Notes under the pieces: model-generated
What the model saw: only the letters and a program-made list of their open reading frames with translations
What the model was told of the DNA's origin: nothing
Databases searched by the model: none
Position numbers and translations under genes: made by a program
Assembly: GCF_024139115.2 (NCBI RefSeq)
Contig: NW_026943127.1
Span: 434,001 to 498,000, forward strand
Reading direction: 5' to 3'
From: Armigeres subalbatus
Taxonomy: Eukaryota > Arthropoda > Insecta > Diptera > Culicidae
DNA: 64,000 nt
Shown here: piece after piece, positions 10,695 through 22,696 of the stretch
Position numbering within the stretch: position 1 is the stretch's first letter
Layout: each line of letters begins with the position of its first letter

Positions 10695-11590
10695 ATTCTA
10701 TTTTAGTTTATTTCTTAGATGAATCTTTTTTTCCGAAGGGCTGTTTTCATACCACGTGGACAGATGTCGAACATTTTTAGATGTGTACTTCCCTCCATCA
10801 GCGTACACATCTGATCATGCAATTTTTCTTTCATTTGTGTTAATTATGGACATTTTTCCTACCCCTCTACCCGCTAAGTTGTCCACATGAATAGCTTTTA
10901 GATATTGAATTTGACGAAAAAATTCATCATAAGCCATAATCCCAATCAATATGAAATATTAAAACGCTTGTGATCCAATGTGCTTATTCAAAACCGAACT
11001 TTCGGCATGTAACGCTTTGAGAGAGCAGAAAATTCATTTAATCACCGCCTCCGTTTCCTTCTTTTTCTATTTTGTTCCGATTGCGCGCTCTTCAACCAAA
11101 CGCGCATGCGCTGTTTGAAGCGGTGTGGGTTACCTACTCGGTGGCCACCAAACCGATGTGCTTTTCTGCATCAGCACCAAACCGTGCACTGCAAACGATG
11201 AACGCTTTGGCTACCTATACATCGCCGATTGCGGTTGAAGCGGATGACGTACACATACAAAATAATGCGTTGTCTGCTGAAAGTGCACGTGTTGGACAAC
11301 ATGTGACGGAGCGTCGTTTCGGTATCGTGGAATAAAATATGACGCGCCCCCATCGTAGCATTTCGGTTGCCTCATATCACATGTCACCTGTAAAAATTCC
11401 GTGCATATTTTACGATTATGTATTTATACTCAATCGTTAAATTTGTACTAAACATATAACAAATGCACATAATCCAAGTATTTGAATAAGAATGACAAGA
11501 AATCTATTGAGAGTTTAAATGTTTGGGACAAAATTGCTACCTGTGCAGTGCACAGGTTGCACATGCGGACGCGACGCCTCTGGAATACAC

Positions 11591-12124
11591 TATACGAAAT
11601 TTTCAATTTATTCTAATTTACTTCACATGATAATTTTTGCTGCGACGGAGAAACGTTGCTAGTTGGACACTATTGTTTTTGTTTTTCAATAAATCAAGCT
11701 GTTTGAAAAATATTTTTTATTTTACAATCAATCAACAAAAACATTGTTCACAGTTACAAATTGAATCATTATTCATTTTAGCCGAGGCGCAATCCATTAC
11801 TCTCATGATTGAGAAGCAGCAGCGTGTATAAAACGCTTCAAAGGTTTTAACCGCTAAAGTGTACGCAAGTAACATTGCATTTAACCACACTTATTCGAAT
11901 TCAAAAGATTGAACCGAGAAAGGCTTCATCACCGCTGGGGGATAAATTTGGGTTTTTCGTTACTACCCTACTAGATCTACGTAAATAGAAGCCTTTCATG
12001 TAAAAAAAACTCAAAATCGACAAAAATGGTTTATATAACACTTATTCTGGGAACGTTTCACATTGTTATTTCTTATGACACCGCTAGTGGTGCAAAAGGC
12101 CGACTTGAAAGATCTCCATCTTGA
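11591..12124. other. Intergenic, no gene seen
   Basis: AT-rich. The frame 11637-11831 lacks any recognisable motif. The 10-bp inverted repeat GAAAGGCTTC/GAAGCCTTTC (about 11917-11997) may mark a small worn MITE. Confidence 0.35.
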
Positions 12125-13375
12125 GTGATGTCCAGCTATCCCTTTAACCTGTTGCTAGATTAGAGTTCTGTCGCCTTCTTTTATTTGTTTATTGAAGCTG
12201 TGCCACCATGATTCGCTGGGTCTGCCTCTGCTGCAATTTCCCCTGGGTTCCAGTCTAATGCTTGTTTACAGATTACGCTTCCGCCCCTACGTAAAGTGTG
12301 GTTTACCCACATCCCAGCCCCACATCCAATCTCGAATTTCTGTTGCTATCGGCCTCTGGTGACATCGACGATGGAGCTCGTTTTTTGTAATCCAGTTGTG
12401 AGCCCACTAGGCACGAATTATGTACCGTAGGCATCTGCTGGTCAACACCTGCAGCCGTTGAATATTTTCCACTGATACACACCATGTTTCGCTAGCGTAT
12501 AACAGAATAGATTTCACATTAAAGTTGAAAGTTCGTATTTTGTTGCGTTCACATATTTCATAAACTTGCACTAGCAAAAGCAGTCCTTGCTTTCTTGATC
12601 CGTGCGCCTATGTCGATCTTGGTACCGTTGTCTGACGCCATTTGGCTACCAAGATATTGGAGGCTTTCAACATTCTTCACTGATCTCCCGGCTGCTGTGA
12701 AACTGGAAAGGGTTGATGTGTTTACGTCAAACAATTTGGTTTTGTTGACGTTGAAAACTAAATCTGCCGAAGAGGAGCGCTTAGCAAGGTCGTTGAGCTT
12801 ACTTTGCATATCAGAGCGCCGTTGAGCTAGGAGTGTCATCAGCCAATTCGATGCCAATCAGGTGCTCCATGGTTAGAGGCTGCCATAGAAGCCTGCGATT
12901 TGGCTCACGATCAATCGCACCTACCAGAATTTCGTCGATTACGATGAGGAACAGTAGTGGTGATAAAGTACACCCTTGCCTCACACCAGCTACGACCCGG
13001 ATAGTGTCGGACAAGACCCCATTGTGCAGCACTCCACACGAGAAGGCCTCGTACAGTGCCTTGACGAGGCCGATGATTTTCTCAGAAATTCCTTTGCGTC
13101 TCAAAACGCCCCACATATTCTCGTGAATGAGACGGTCGAAAGCTTTTTCGTAGTCAATGAATACCAAGTAAAGGGACTCTTGGAAATCGTTGACCTGCTC
13201 CAGAATGATACAGAGCGTTACAATATGATCCACACAATCCTGAATCCAGGCTAGGATAACTTTGCATAGAACTTTGAGAACGGTAAACAGCAACATGATT
13301 CCTCGACAGTTATGGCTTAAAGTCAGGTCACCATTTTTGGACACCTTCAATAACAAACCTTGCATCCAGTTTGGG
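12125..13375 (-). pseudogene. LINE reverse transcriptase fragment (minus strand, clade uncertain)
   Basis: On the minus strand, frames at 12811-13365 and 12558-12857 encode RT motifs in order: NCRGIMLLFTVLKVLCKVIL, DYEKAFDRL (motif A with its Asp), GVRQGCTLSPLLF (motif B), ELADD (motif C) and FNVNKTKLF (motif D). A C-terminal tail near 12130-12480 contains ASETWCVS and HRRCHQRP. The YADD-like box is intact as LADD, but several frameshifts and a missing block between palm and fingers (about residues 45-60 of the upper frame) inactivate it. Both 5' and 3' ends are absent. The sequence is unlike the RTE copies elsewhere in this window. Confidence 0.8.
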
Positions 13376-13377
13376 TT

Positions 13378-13455
13378 GCGGTGTCCCAGATATTACGAAA
13401 TACGAGAACGGTACAGTGTAGCATAGCAAGGGCATAAGAGGAACGAATCTACCAC
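13378..13455 (+). mobile_element. RTE-like LINE fragment, linker region
   Basis: This short plus-strand stretch parallels 57468-57545 (shared GAACGG-ACAGTGTAGCA and the following ACGAATC-ACC). It is the linker between endonuclease and RT of the RTE at 57019-59110. It is probably the upstream part of the same copy as 14395-14715. Confidence 0.5.
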
Positions 13456-13933
13456 TGAAAAAAAAATCATCGTACTTAACCCCTTTTTCTCATTTTCGAT
13501 GTATCACAGCCAAAAATGAATGAACTTACGCGGTTTTCGCACTGACTTTCCAAGAAATATATCATTTAACTTGACTGGTGTGTGACAGTCTGTAAATTGT
13601 TGTTGTTATTGATACACAATCAATTTTTTTGGAGTGCTGTCAAAAATTATATTTAAAAAATTCGACCTGCTGTGTGTATTCATGAACATTTTTGACATGG
13701 AATTCGGCATCGCATGCAATCTTTGAATTTAAGGAGACTTGATCCCTTTTCTATGATATCCACTGAACAAATATTTTTTCGAGCCAATCCTTCATCGAAT
13801 ATGTCAAATCTACACAAAAATAGCCGCCTGAGAATAAATTTTAAAAATGAGGGATCAAGTGTCCCCATATTGACGCACCAACTTGAATTTAAAATGTCCT
13901 AAATTTGGCCTAATGTTGACATTTTTACCAGTG

Positions 13934-14076
13934 CTGCCGTAATCTGGAAAAGTGACGTAACAGCCATTTTACAACATGCATGTTTCCCATTTTTCTGTTA
14001 AAGAGCTCGATGAGTAGTACTCGTTAACACCATTTTTGGAAAATGGCGTATACGTCACTTTTTCAGATTACGGCAG
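13934..14076. mobile_element. 143-bp MITE with 4-bp target duplication
   Basis: Ends CTGCCGTAATCTGGAAAAGT and the complement, arms about 35 bp. TSD AGTG at 13930-13933 and 14077-14080. No coding capacity. It lies between two fragments of one RTE copy. Confidence 0.82.
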
Positions 14077-14394
14077 AGTGGCTTTGTGCTGTGAAATTAT
14101 AGAATTTGGTCATTGTTAGGAAAAATTGTTCAAATTTTGCGTGATCACTTAAAAAATATTTAGGAGAGTCAAAAAAAAAAACAAACCTTCCTGCACAATC
14201 AATGCGGTTGTCAATTCAAAATGTTACTCACTGTTACTCTATACTAAAAAATATGCTGGAACAAAATTATTTTGGTTCTCGTTAAAACAGGGGGATCATG
14301 TCTCCCCGCCTTCCCCTACATAAACATAGTCTTTATTCAACTTGGTCCATGGCTTCACGTCACCATCCACTCAGTCTACGGAAGGTTCGTGAAT

Positions 14395-14715
14395 CGTCTT
14401 CGACCTGATTGATCCGCCTTGCTCGTTGCCTCACCTTCTAGTGCCCGTCGGATCTTCAAAAATGGTGGAAACTAAGGTGTATTAAGAAGCAGGATAGATA
14501 TAGTCGACGACGGTCAAGCTGTGGAACCGCCAACGCTGAATGAGATTGAAAAGGCTCCAAATGACCTAAAACACAGTAAAGCTGCCAAGAAGGTGAGATC
14601 CCGGTCGAGATTCTCAAATTTGGGTAAAGCGAGCAACTGCATCAATCGACCCACCTAGTTATTCATAAAATATGGAATAGGACTTTAAAGCAAGACCATT
14701 CTGGAAATGGCTGTG
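14395..14715 (+). mobile_element. RTE-like LINE fragment, start of RT domain
   Basis: Collinear with about 57690-57900 (shared GTCAAGCTGTGGAAC-like and GAGATCCCGGTCGAG stretches). Translation with frame changes gives the conserved pre-RT segment around ALNEIEKA...SKAAKK...EIPVEIL. Heavily decayed. Confidence 0.55.
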
Positions 14716-14851
14716 ATAAAATGAAGTTTATTGTAGGAAAAAGGCAAAACTTGGAAACTGAGAACTCAAATCACATTATGGCGGCAAAAAACATAATAAT
14801 TCAAATATCTAATATAACCGTTTATTTTTATTTGGTAAACTGTTAATTAGT

Positions 14852-15106
14852 CCCTACTTAACCTAGCGGTAAGACGTGCGGCTACAAAGGAAGACTATGC
14901 TGGGTTTGATTCCCGGTGCCGGTCTAGGCAATTTTCGGCTTGAAAATTGTCTTGACTTCCCTGAGCATAAAGTATCATCGACATACGAATGCAAAAATGG
15001 TTCTTAGCATCGCAGTTAATAACTGTGAAAGTGCTCATTGAACACTAAGCTACGAGGCGGCAATAACCCGGGAGGCGGATGTAATGCCAATAAAGAGAAG
15101 AGAAAT
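14852..15106 (+). mobile_element. Feilai-like SINE (plus strand)
   Basis: Starts with a tRNA-like head (TTAACCTAGCGGTAAGACGT; box B GGTTTGATTCCC), then the conserved body GCCGGTCTAGGCAATTTTCG, CATACGAATGCAAAAATGG and ATGTAATGCCAATAA. A degenerate AGAGAAGAGA tail ends it. It matches four other copies or fragments in this window but carries more changes, including a short insertion near 15067. TSD not evident, so it is relatively old. Confidence 0.82.
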
Positions 15107-15391
15107 CTGTCAATATGATAGGGTAGCAGCTATTACCATCGGTTTTGTAACTCAATTTAGCTTGTTAGCTAAGACAATAACAATAACTCAACCATTCTTC
15201 TTCATCCTATCTGCGAGAATGTTGCAAACTATGGTGCAAAATTCAAACAATATTGCTCCATAGTATCTACACCCAGAGCATAAAATATTCATGTTCATGA
15301 AGCAACTTCGGTCCGAAATTTGACAAACATTCGCAATATTCAAAACATAGAATGACATAGTCATGAAAATCGAATTCAGTTCTATGTGATA

Positions 15392-15607
15392 GGGTAAATG
15401 ATGTATTTTTGACATCTGAATATATTTTGGACTTTTGGTTATATTTTGCGTGTTTTTTGATTTAGCTTTCTTTAAATAAATAAGGAATCATGTGTCTCTT
15501 TGGTCTCTTTCATAATGACATTTATAACCACATTTATGTAACAAAATAAACAAAATATATCCAACAGTCCAAAATATATTCAGATGTCCAAAATACCATC
15601 GTTACCC
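15392..15607. mobile_element. TA-flanked MITE with about 45-bp inverted ends
   Basis: GGGTAAATGATGTATTTTTG at the left and the complement of GGGTAACGATGGTATTTTGG at the right. Pairing continues through ACATCTGAATATATTTTGGA. TA flanks at 15390-15391 and 15608-15609. Tc1/mariner-type by target. Confidence 0.82.
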
Positions 15608-15609
15608 TA

Positions 15610-17824
15610 CATTACTTTACTCATTTGAAACGTGTTCAGATTTCAGATAATTTATTAATTTGTAAAATTGTGCATAAATATTCAATAACTAATATTTAAC
15701 TGAATATTGACTGTCCAGAGCCGACTATGAATGTGTCTGGAAGTGAACTGACAATGGGAAGAAAGGTGGACTTCACCAAAAATTTTCGATTATTTTACAC
15801 TCTGTCTACACCTCACAAATCGTATTCTAACAACGTAGCCTTGTCATGAGCTCCTCTTCATCTAGCTGTTTCTCTTGGTCTAAACACCGACTGATCATTA
15901 AACACAGTCTGCTGCTTGTTGAAAAATGTCGCAATATTTACTGTCTTGTTTTAATATTTAAAAAAATATCTCCTTTTCGTCACTTTTCCGAGTTCCTAGA
16001 AACTAGTTTGTGAATTCCAATAAGTTTGTGGAAATTCTTCAAAAGAAAGAGAGAAAGAGAATAAGAAATTCCAAAAATAATTTGAAAGATTCAAATCCTA
16101 AGTAGCCGCATTTATGAACTATAAAAAAACCGTTTAATTAACAATCTATCATGAAGACTAACGTTTGATTCGTAATACTCTTTTTTCATTATTGTAATCG
16201 TATATATCGTAAGTATCAAAGAAATGATTGATCGATAATTATTGACAAATGCCGTTTAAATACAAGGGCAAAAAAGGTAGCTTCCGTTAAAGTAGATGTG
16301 GAATTCGTTTGTCATTCATCTGCCCAAAGTTGAAGGACATTTTATCAAGTTCCTGTAAAGTAGACATGTTTCCCCTATTTCATTCAGCTTCTTTCCGGCA
16401 GTAGTGGCAATGACATAAGAATTCGCAAACGCTCTGGTCATTAAGCGATTATAAAATCACCCGTCTACCTAATTCAGCAATTGTGAAGACTAGCTACTGT
16501 GCGAACCTACAGATAACTTGGTGCTAGTCGTTGCAATTATGTAAAGGCAAAAATGAGGGGCGCCAAAATTAGCCCCAAAAATGGATGGGTACTTTCTCCT
16601 CACAAATTCTCTGCAATCTAGGGGGCTGCAATTTGCATTTAGCCGTGGGTTTGGTATTACAATCATCTGCACAATTGAACCTACTGTGTGTGATTGATCG
16701 CGGAGAGCCAAAATTTGCTGACTTGGTTCAAGCCTGAACGCAAGAGGTTTGGGTCGAATGAAGGGCTGGCACTATGAACTGACTGATGCCTACAAAGTCA
16801 ATTGAGTCGTAGCGAGATTGAGTTGGCGAAAAATAATGTGTAAAAAAAACCTTCAAACTTAATGATACATTTGCGGTTTGGCAGTAAAGGCGGTTTACAC
16901 TGAATTTTACAAATCTCAACATAAATTACGCGAGCATCAGCAATGCTCACCGTGTATAGTCGGAATAATGCAAAAGTTGAAAATTGCTTGGACAATACAT
17001 CCATCCAGGGGCACATAAGCCGTTCTGCACGGACGATGTGTTATGTTCATGGCTGCTACGAAGTGGCCCGTAACTGTGTACAATTTTTGGTGTCATGACG
17101 GCCGCGGCGGTAAGTTTTTACTAGCATCGAGCTTGAGCTTCGCGTAAAAACTTGAGCTGGCTCGAATAACTTCAGCTGTATTGGCAATTAATTCGATTAG
17201 ATTTTGTTTTGGTGACACGGTTAACGGAAGTTTCCGCTTAAGTTGTAATGGTTTGAATACTGATTTACTAACGAATTTCTCCATTAAGATCAGAGCAATG
17301 AAAGTTTGCAAGCTGGTGGTACTGATTCATTAGTGTTAATCGCTTAGTTAATCCAATAATAGTAAAATGAGTAATTTCTTTCTAATAAAAATACATCATG
17401 AATTGGAAAATATAATACTTAAACATTAATTAAAACAGTCTGACTGTCGTAAAAAAAAATTCACGACGAAATTATGGAAGCCAGGGTAAGCTCTGGGGAC
17501 CCCTTATTAATTGATGAAAAAAGGCCTCTAACGCACAATGGCAAAAAATTATTCATAACGTGAATAAATTCAATATCTCGGTTCGGTATGAGTCGATTGC
17601 TTTAAAATTGTGATACAAATCGTGGAACTTCCTGGGGAATCGTGCAAAGGTGGCTAATTTGACTGCACGAAGCTGCAAGACCTCGTTTTGCCCCACTGTC
17701 CATTATTAGTCATGTAATTCATTGTTTGATCGGAGTTACAAATAATCGACAAAATATGACACATTTGTCCTCAAATTTAGCTGAAAATAGTGTTATGTGA
17801 GCTCTGTCAACTTTTTATTTATTT
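15610..17824. other. Long stretch without a recognised gene
   Basis: Mostly AT-rich. A GC-richer patch at 16490-17110 has several 60-73-codon frames on the minus strand with no recognisable domain. At 17043 on the plus strand a short frame (MFMAATKWPVTVYNFW...) runs from an in-frame stop to a consensus splice donor GCG|GTAAGT near 17110, a possible short coding exon. Nothing confirms it. Confidence 0.3.
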
Positions 17825-18127
17825 ACTAGCACGCCCGACGAACTTCGTTTTGCTTAAAATTGATTTATTCTCTGATTAGTTCTCGAGTTATGTAGAAATT
17901 TCTGGTTCATTTGTATGGGAGCCTCCCTTTTCGGAAGAGGGATGGGTTTCAAACCACCACAGAAACATATCTTCCCTTCCAATTTCTCGAGTTATGATGA
18001 AATTGGTGTTTCATTTGTAAGGGAGCCCCCCTTTCCAAAGAAGGGAGGGGTCTCGAACCATCTTAAGAACCTTCCCCGGCCGCAAAAACTTCTGCATACA
18101 AATTTTTACGCCGATTGGTCGATGTAA
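17825..18127 (-). mobile_element. Helitron-like fragment (minus strand)
   Basis: Starts ACTAGCACGCCCGACGAACT. On the minus strand the piece therefore ends ...GTCGGGCGTGCTAGT, a CTAG-type 3' terminus, and runs through GGGAGGCTCCCATACAAATG-like and AACTCGAGAAATT-like body motifs. The same body is at 43934-44159. No TIR or TSD is seen, as expected for Helitrons. No Rep/helicase coding remains; the 5' end is cut where the CCCCGAAT repeat begins. Confidence 0.55.
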
Positions 18128-18132
18128 CAACT

Positions 18133-18578
18133 CCCCGAATGTAACATTTCCCCGAATTTTCGCAATCGACTGTATGCGTCCGAAGAGAGCAGCGTTCAAA
18201 GATACGCTCAGGATCTTATTGGACATTATCAGCCCAATATCCTTTGGTAGTATAAGATGCTCTTGATCCTCCAAGATCTCCAAGTGATTTCCGATGAAGC
18301 TTTTGTTCTAAAATAGTCAAACAACGTGTGTATTTTTTTTTTAGTAAAATCGCAAACGGAAATTTCGATTGAAAGTATTTTGGAAAATATTTTTTCTATC
18401 TTTGAGATCAACTTATGTCCTGTATATACCTTCTTAAGAAGTATAAGGCAATGGTGGATGTGAATCTTTTTAAACAAAAATAATGCACTGGCGGATTGCA
18501 CGTCATTACTCAGAATGCAATTTTCCCGAATGCAATTTCCCCGAATAACAATTCCCCGAATGTAACATTTCCCCGAAT
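18133..18578. repeat. CCCCGAAT short tandem repeat at both ends of a 445-bp block
   Basis: A 25-bp sequence built of CCCCGAATGTAACATTT plus CCCCGAAT occurs identically at 18133-18157 and 18554-18578. At the right end the TTCCCCGAATgcAA-type unit of about 16-17 bp repeats four times (18520-18580). The block between has a 124-codon minus-strand frame (18229-18603) without recognisable domain. It may be a repeat-flanked non-autonomous element. Confidence 0.55.
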
Positions 18579-18599
18579 GCTTCTCGATACAATCGATGC

Positions 18600-19270
18600 A
18601 CATCGCTTCAACGTAAGGAATTCCAACTATTTACAAAAAAGACAAATTTAAAATTATTAAATAAACAAGAATAACAACTTGTTTTAAAAAAAAAAAAAAA
18701 AACATGATTTCACTTGCGGAGGAAATATTTACAAAACAATTAAAAAATGAATAATGTTCCCCATGATTACGGTCCCAACAAATAACGACAAGCTACAAAT
18801 AAGCATCTAATCTGAATTATTGTTTATTTGTGATCTTCATAGCTGAATAAAATGGATCCTGAAATATTCGACTTGACCTATTTATTTGTTTACCACCTTC
18901 ATTCGAAGTCGAACTAACGTTTTAGTTTCATCACACTTCAGCACATTGGAGAAGTTTATCAATGTGCTGAACTAATGATTTTCAAAATTCTCTGTTCGAC
19001 TATGATGTGATGCTCTAAAAGGGAATTGAGTTTGAATAGTAGATTAATAAGCAAGCATTAGACATTCTTCTTAATCATTGGATTTCACCTTTGTAGGATC
19101 TATCGCACAGTGGAAGAAAACATTATAGGTAATAGGTTATGTTTTTTTCCGTTTGAAAGAAAATCGCTATGGCTTGAATTGATTATATTTGGATAGAAAA
19201 ATAATGATTTATTTTCAAGACATTGTTGGATTCATTGTCAAGAACACTCAGGCTTTTTATATTTTAATTC
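18600..19270. other. Intergenic, no gene seen
   Basis: AT-rich, with an A-run near 18686. No feature supported. Confidence 0.35.
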
Positions 19271-19284
19271 CTGATCTATAAAGG

Positions 19285-19578
19285 TTCTTCTTCTTCTTCT
19301 TATTGGCATTACATCCCCACACTGGGACAGAGCCGCCTCGCAGCTTAGTGTTCATTAAGCACTTCCACAGTTATTAACTGCGAGGTTTCTAAGCCAGTTT
19401 ACCATTTTTGCATTCGTATATCATGAGGCTAACACGATGATACTTTTAAGCCCAGGGAAGTCGAAACAATTTCCAATCCGAAAATTGCCTAGACCGGCAC
19501 CGGGAATCGAACCCAGCCACCCTCAGCATGGTCTTGCTTTGTAGCCGCGCGTCTTACCGCACGGCTAAGGAGGACCCC
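19285..19578 (-). mobile_element. Feilai-like SINE, full length with TSD (minus strand)
   Basis: On the minus strand: GGGGTCCTCCTTAGCCGTGC head (box A TAGCCGTGCGG), box B GGGTTCGATTCCC, conserved body, then a (GAA)n tail seen as TTCTTCTTCTTCTT. TSD TCTATAAAGG at 19275-19284 and 19579-19588. 294 bp. It depends on a LINE for reverse transcription; which LINE supplies this is not evident from the tail. Confidence 0.92.
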
Positions 19579-19730
19579 TCTATAAAGGTGTTGGAGATTA
19601 TAACCAATAAAATTTCTGAAGCAATGAAGAAAATTTATGCAGTTGTTTTAAAGTTGTGCGGAAACGAACACAAACAAATTCATATAAAATCGACCATATT
19701 GTATGTTTGTTACAGATTCCATATGTATGT

Positions 19731-20234
19731 CGCAGTGGTCTTCGCCGATGGTTCCGGTTCGTACTCTCTTGTTGATTGTTCGTTGCGTGAATTTTTTTTG
19801 GCTGGCTTGCAGGGCCTGACACCAAACCCCCTAAATTTCCGGAGGACCATTCCTCCTTATTTCCGGTGGACCATGGTGCACAGTTTCACTTAGAGTCCCT
19901 CGCTGGCACTCGGACGATGATCAGCCGCCCCTGACATGGAGAACAGACGCTGTTGTGAGCCGATCCTGACATGGAGAACAGACGCTCAATAAGATTTGCA
20001 CCTCCGGAGAGGAGCAAACCCCCCCCCCCCTTCCCTGTCACCATACGACCATAGTTCCCACCGGGGTTGGTTACCCGATCTTCCCTAAGGTTGCTCGTAT
20101 CCCGGCCAGCACCGCGGGGAGGTAGGGATAGGAGTTGCTAGGTAAGAGGCTAAGGACCGCGAGATGGGGTCTATTTTATTCCTTCAGGTACGTGAAGTAC
20201 CAATGGTACGCTTTACCCAGCATTTGCCGTGCCT
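19731..20234 (-). mobile_element. Isolated RTE 5' UTR insertion with its own TSD (minus strand)
   Basis: Nearly identical to the 5' UTR of the RTE copy at 50956-51453, from the element's first base (GGCACGGCAAATGCTGGG on the minus strand) to just inside the expected coding start (GGCGAAGACCACTGCG). The rest of the element is absent. The flanks are identical 11-bp repeats CATATGTATGT at 19720-19730 and 20235-20245. It is therefore a complete insertion of a 5'-only fragment, not a deletion relic. LINE insertions normally keep the 3' end, so this is unusual. It includes the GACATGGAGAACAGACGCT tandem pair of the parent UTR and a C-run. Confidence 0.85.
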
Positions 20235-20245
20235 CATATGTATGT

Positions 20246-22696
20246 ACTAGTTGTTTTTCTATATGTAAATAAAATTATATATGTGTAGTTATTTACTTGC
20301 TGCATGTGTGGTATTGACAATCATATCGCAACCGGTTATTCAGAGATTCCGAGCAAGGTCGAAAATAAATCCATTAAATTTTCATAAACTCCGTTAATAT
20401 CATTGGGGACGGATTTTATTTTATCGTTTTGACATTATTTTCATATATTTTTTCCCAGTGTTCGATGGTTATGACTGGCTGAACAATGGTTGAAATAAAA
20501 ATCTTGTACAGTTATTAACAAACTGTAGTTTGACATATTGACTTGTTGAATAAAAGTCCAATAATGATTCATATTCAGCCATACGATTATTTATGTTATG
20601 CGTCGAGTAGGCCTTAACTTACAAATCAAGGATGGCGCGGATGACAACGTTACCGGCGGATGATCAAATGTCAGCAGTTCGAGACCCGGTTAGGAAAATT
20701 TTAAAATGATTATATGAAAATAGCAATTTATTTGATATACGTTCAATGGAGATCTTGATGATTTTACACTCAATGGGTTATTATTTTCGGAAAATTTACA
20801 TGTAGCTGAATTAAGGCTAAGTAAAATGCTTATTAAAGGTTTAACAAATCAGGTAATAATGTTGTTTTTTAAAAATAAGATGTTATAGCTGTATAACTTC
20901 TCCAAAATTGTGTGAACAAAGCCTGAACAGAAGTTCCGATAAGAAATAGTACAGACATTATTTAACACAGTGCTGAATTGAATCATCACACTGATGTTAG
21001 TGTATATTTGTTGGGGTACATGTCAGGAATCTTCATCGAGAATCTTCATAATTTTGCACATTGTCTACGAACTTTCTATCAAGAACAGGCAAGTAAGAAT
21101 AGTAAATATCAGATTTTTAATTGCATCTCTAGATAAACAAAGAAATTCAACAAACCTACGTAAAAATATGCGTGGATTTTTTCCAAGTAAACAATTTCCG
21201 CCACACAAGATACATATCCATGCGATTGGCGGGCATAGAAAAGCATACAATCAAAATCTGTGATCAGTGTGTGATAGCTGTGAAATGAGCACTCAGTTTA
21301 CAAGTTGGTAAAGTTGCAGTTTGATTTAAGGCCATTGAAGAAGAAACCGAAAATGTTCCAAACGTTATCTCTAATACAAAGAAAGCATCACAAATCGCAC
21401 TGGCGTAGATGTTCTTCACATGATCAAGGACCAAGTCGCAAGTATTAGACGATATCCAGTGGGTACAGTATTGATGCAGAAAATATTGCTATGTTGTATG
21501 GATGGATTTGGTAGCCACGTGATATACGATTGCAAAAATGATTTGGTTTAGAAACCTCGCACTTAATAACTGTGCTAGTGTCAGAGGCGGCAATGTCCGA
21601 GTAACGGAAGTAATGGTCAACTCAACTGTTAATTTTTGATATTTACAAGTTCGAATAAACAAGTGTGTCAACTGTGAGTGCGCCAACAATTTCAGGGAGG
21701 AACAAATTGATGTATTCAACAAAGACAGATTGATCTGGAGAAAGAAAAGGGTGAAGCGCCATATCACGCAATCAAATCCGATGAAAGTGAAGTGAGCGAT
21801 AAAATAAAGAGTCTACAGTATCGTATCGTTTGTTATTCGGAGCGGTTCAACGGCAGAAGGTGAAGTGGACGCACTGGAAGAGTAGACGATTTAAGAAATA
21901 AAAACGGCCACAAAAGATCGATGATAAACCGAAAAGAATTGTACTGAAGAAGAAGGTGATGATTATGATTGAATGTCATGCGAAGGATTGACGTACAATG
22001 GAGTGATAATCAGGGCAGTCCGATGAGTCCGATTAGCGCACGGAGTAGGGGCTGGATTGTTAAATGAAATTGCGACTACGAAACTAATTTGAATAAGTTA
22101 ACCCGAGTAGGAACGGGTTCATCCCGTCAGCGTGACTCGGTGGCGCTCGATACGTGTGGCATCAAACTGGAAAGTGAAGGGATAATGAATTTCAGTTTTC
22201 AATAAGGGCGGTACCAATGGGTAAATTTACATTAATTGATATGCCTATATCTCAATCTTTCGGGAAACATTTAACTCTTTATAATCCAAACTGACGAACG
22301 ATGATGACTCAGCGAAAAAAGCCAAATTTGATCCATTTATTCCCGTGCATTGTGATCATTGTCTTATTATATTTTCTTAAGAATAAAAACAAATCATAGT
22401 TGAGGGACGATGTGAAGTAGTATAGTTTATAAAATGCTATTATGTAAAAAGTAAAAAGAGATAATTTAGCCTAGAATGTAACCGCATGTAACATTGGCTC
22501 ATCAAGCAAGTTAATCAACACTACAAATATAATTCATAGTTTTGTAAAGTGTGAGTGATATTTATCACTGCTTCTTATAAAAAAGTGTATCAAGCTTATT
22601 TTAGTCACATTACGCTAGATTCATGCAATTCGTCAATAAACGCATGAAAGCGGCGTGAAAAATAATTTTGACACGTTTTTTAGCAGATACTTAAGC
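20246..22696. other. Long stretch without a recognised gene
   Basis: About 2.4 kb. 21505-21605 retains a worn plus-strand Feilai body (ATATACGATTGCAAAAATG, AACCTCGCACTTAATAACTG). 21290-22200 is somewhat richer in GAA/AAG triplets, with closed frames, suggesting a decayed coding or exon-like sequence that I cannot identify. Nothing else is supported. Confidence 0.35.

Larger units (their letters stand above)
9153..11582. mobile_element. hAT-type DNA transposon, non-autonomous, with nested insertions
   Basis: The termini CAGAGGCGTCGCGT are inverted repeats with the hAT-typical CAGAGGCG start. The 8-bp TSD GAATACAC is at 9145-9152 and 11583-11590. The 2430-bp total includes a TA-flanked element (9784-10431) and a 4-bp-TSD fold-back element (10464-10694), leaving about 1.5 kb. 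No transposase motif is visible. A GC-richer block at 11070-11340 has an 87-codon frame without recognisable domain; it could be internal filler captured from elsewhere. Confidence 0.85.

Noticed and set aside
11072..11335. 87-codon frame inside the hAT element as a transposase
   Set aside because: No hAT transposase motif and too short; only a GC-rich patch is evident.
12595..13254. Plus-strand frames opposite the LINE RT at 12125-13375
   Set aside because: Antisense of recognisable RT motifs; no domain of their own.
6197..15106. tRNA-gene-like box A/box B pairs at about 6430, 7560 and 14870
   Set aside because: They are heads of SINEs: the same sequences recur with conserved non-tRNA bodies, tails and target duplications, and a cloverleaf cannot be drawn.
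18133..18578. CRISPR-like spaced repeats
   Set aside because: Units are 16-17 bp, directly abutting without unique spacers, and the DNA is eukaryotic.
18229..18603. 124-codon minus-strand frame
   Set aside because: No recognisable domain; low-complexity, AT-rich codons, and it overlaps the CCCCGAAT repeat array.
18680..18705. Poly(A) run as the tail of a processed pseudogene
   Set aside because: No coding remnant or target duplication is seen upstream.
22021..22060. Possible hammerhead-ribozyme-like CGATGAGTCCG
   Set aside because: The required CTGATGA core and downstream GAAAC are not both present, and no three-stem fold could be drawn.
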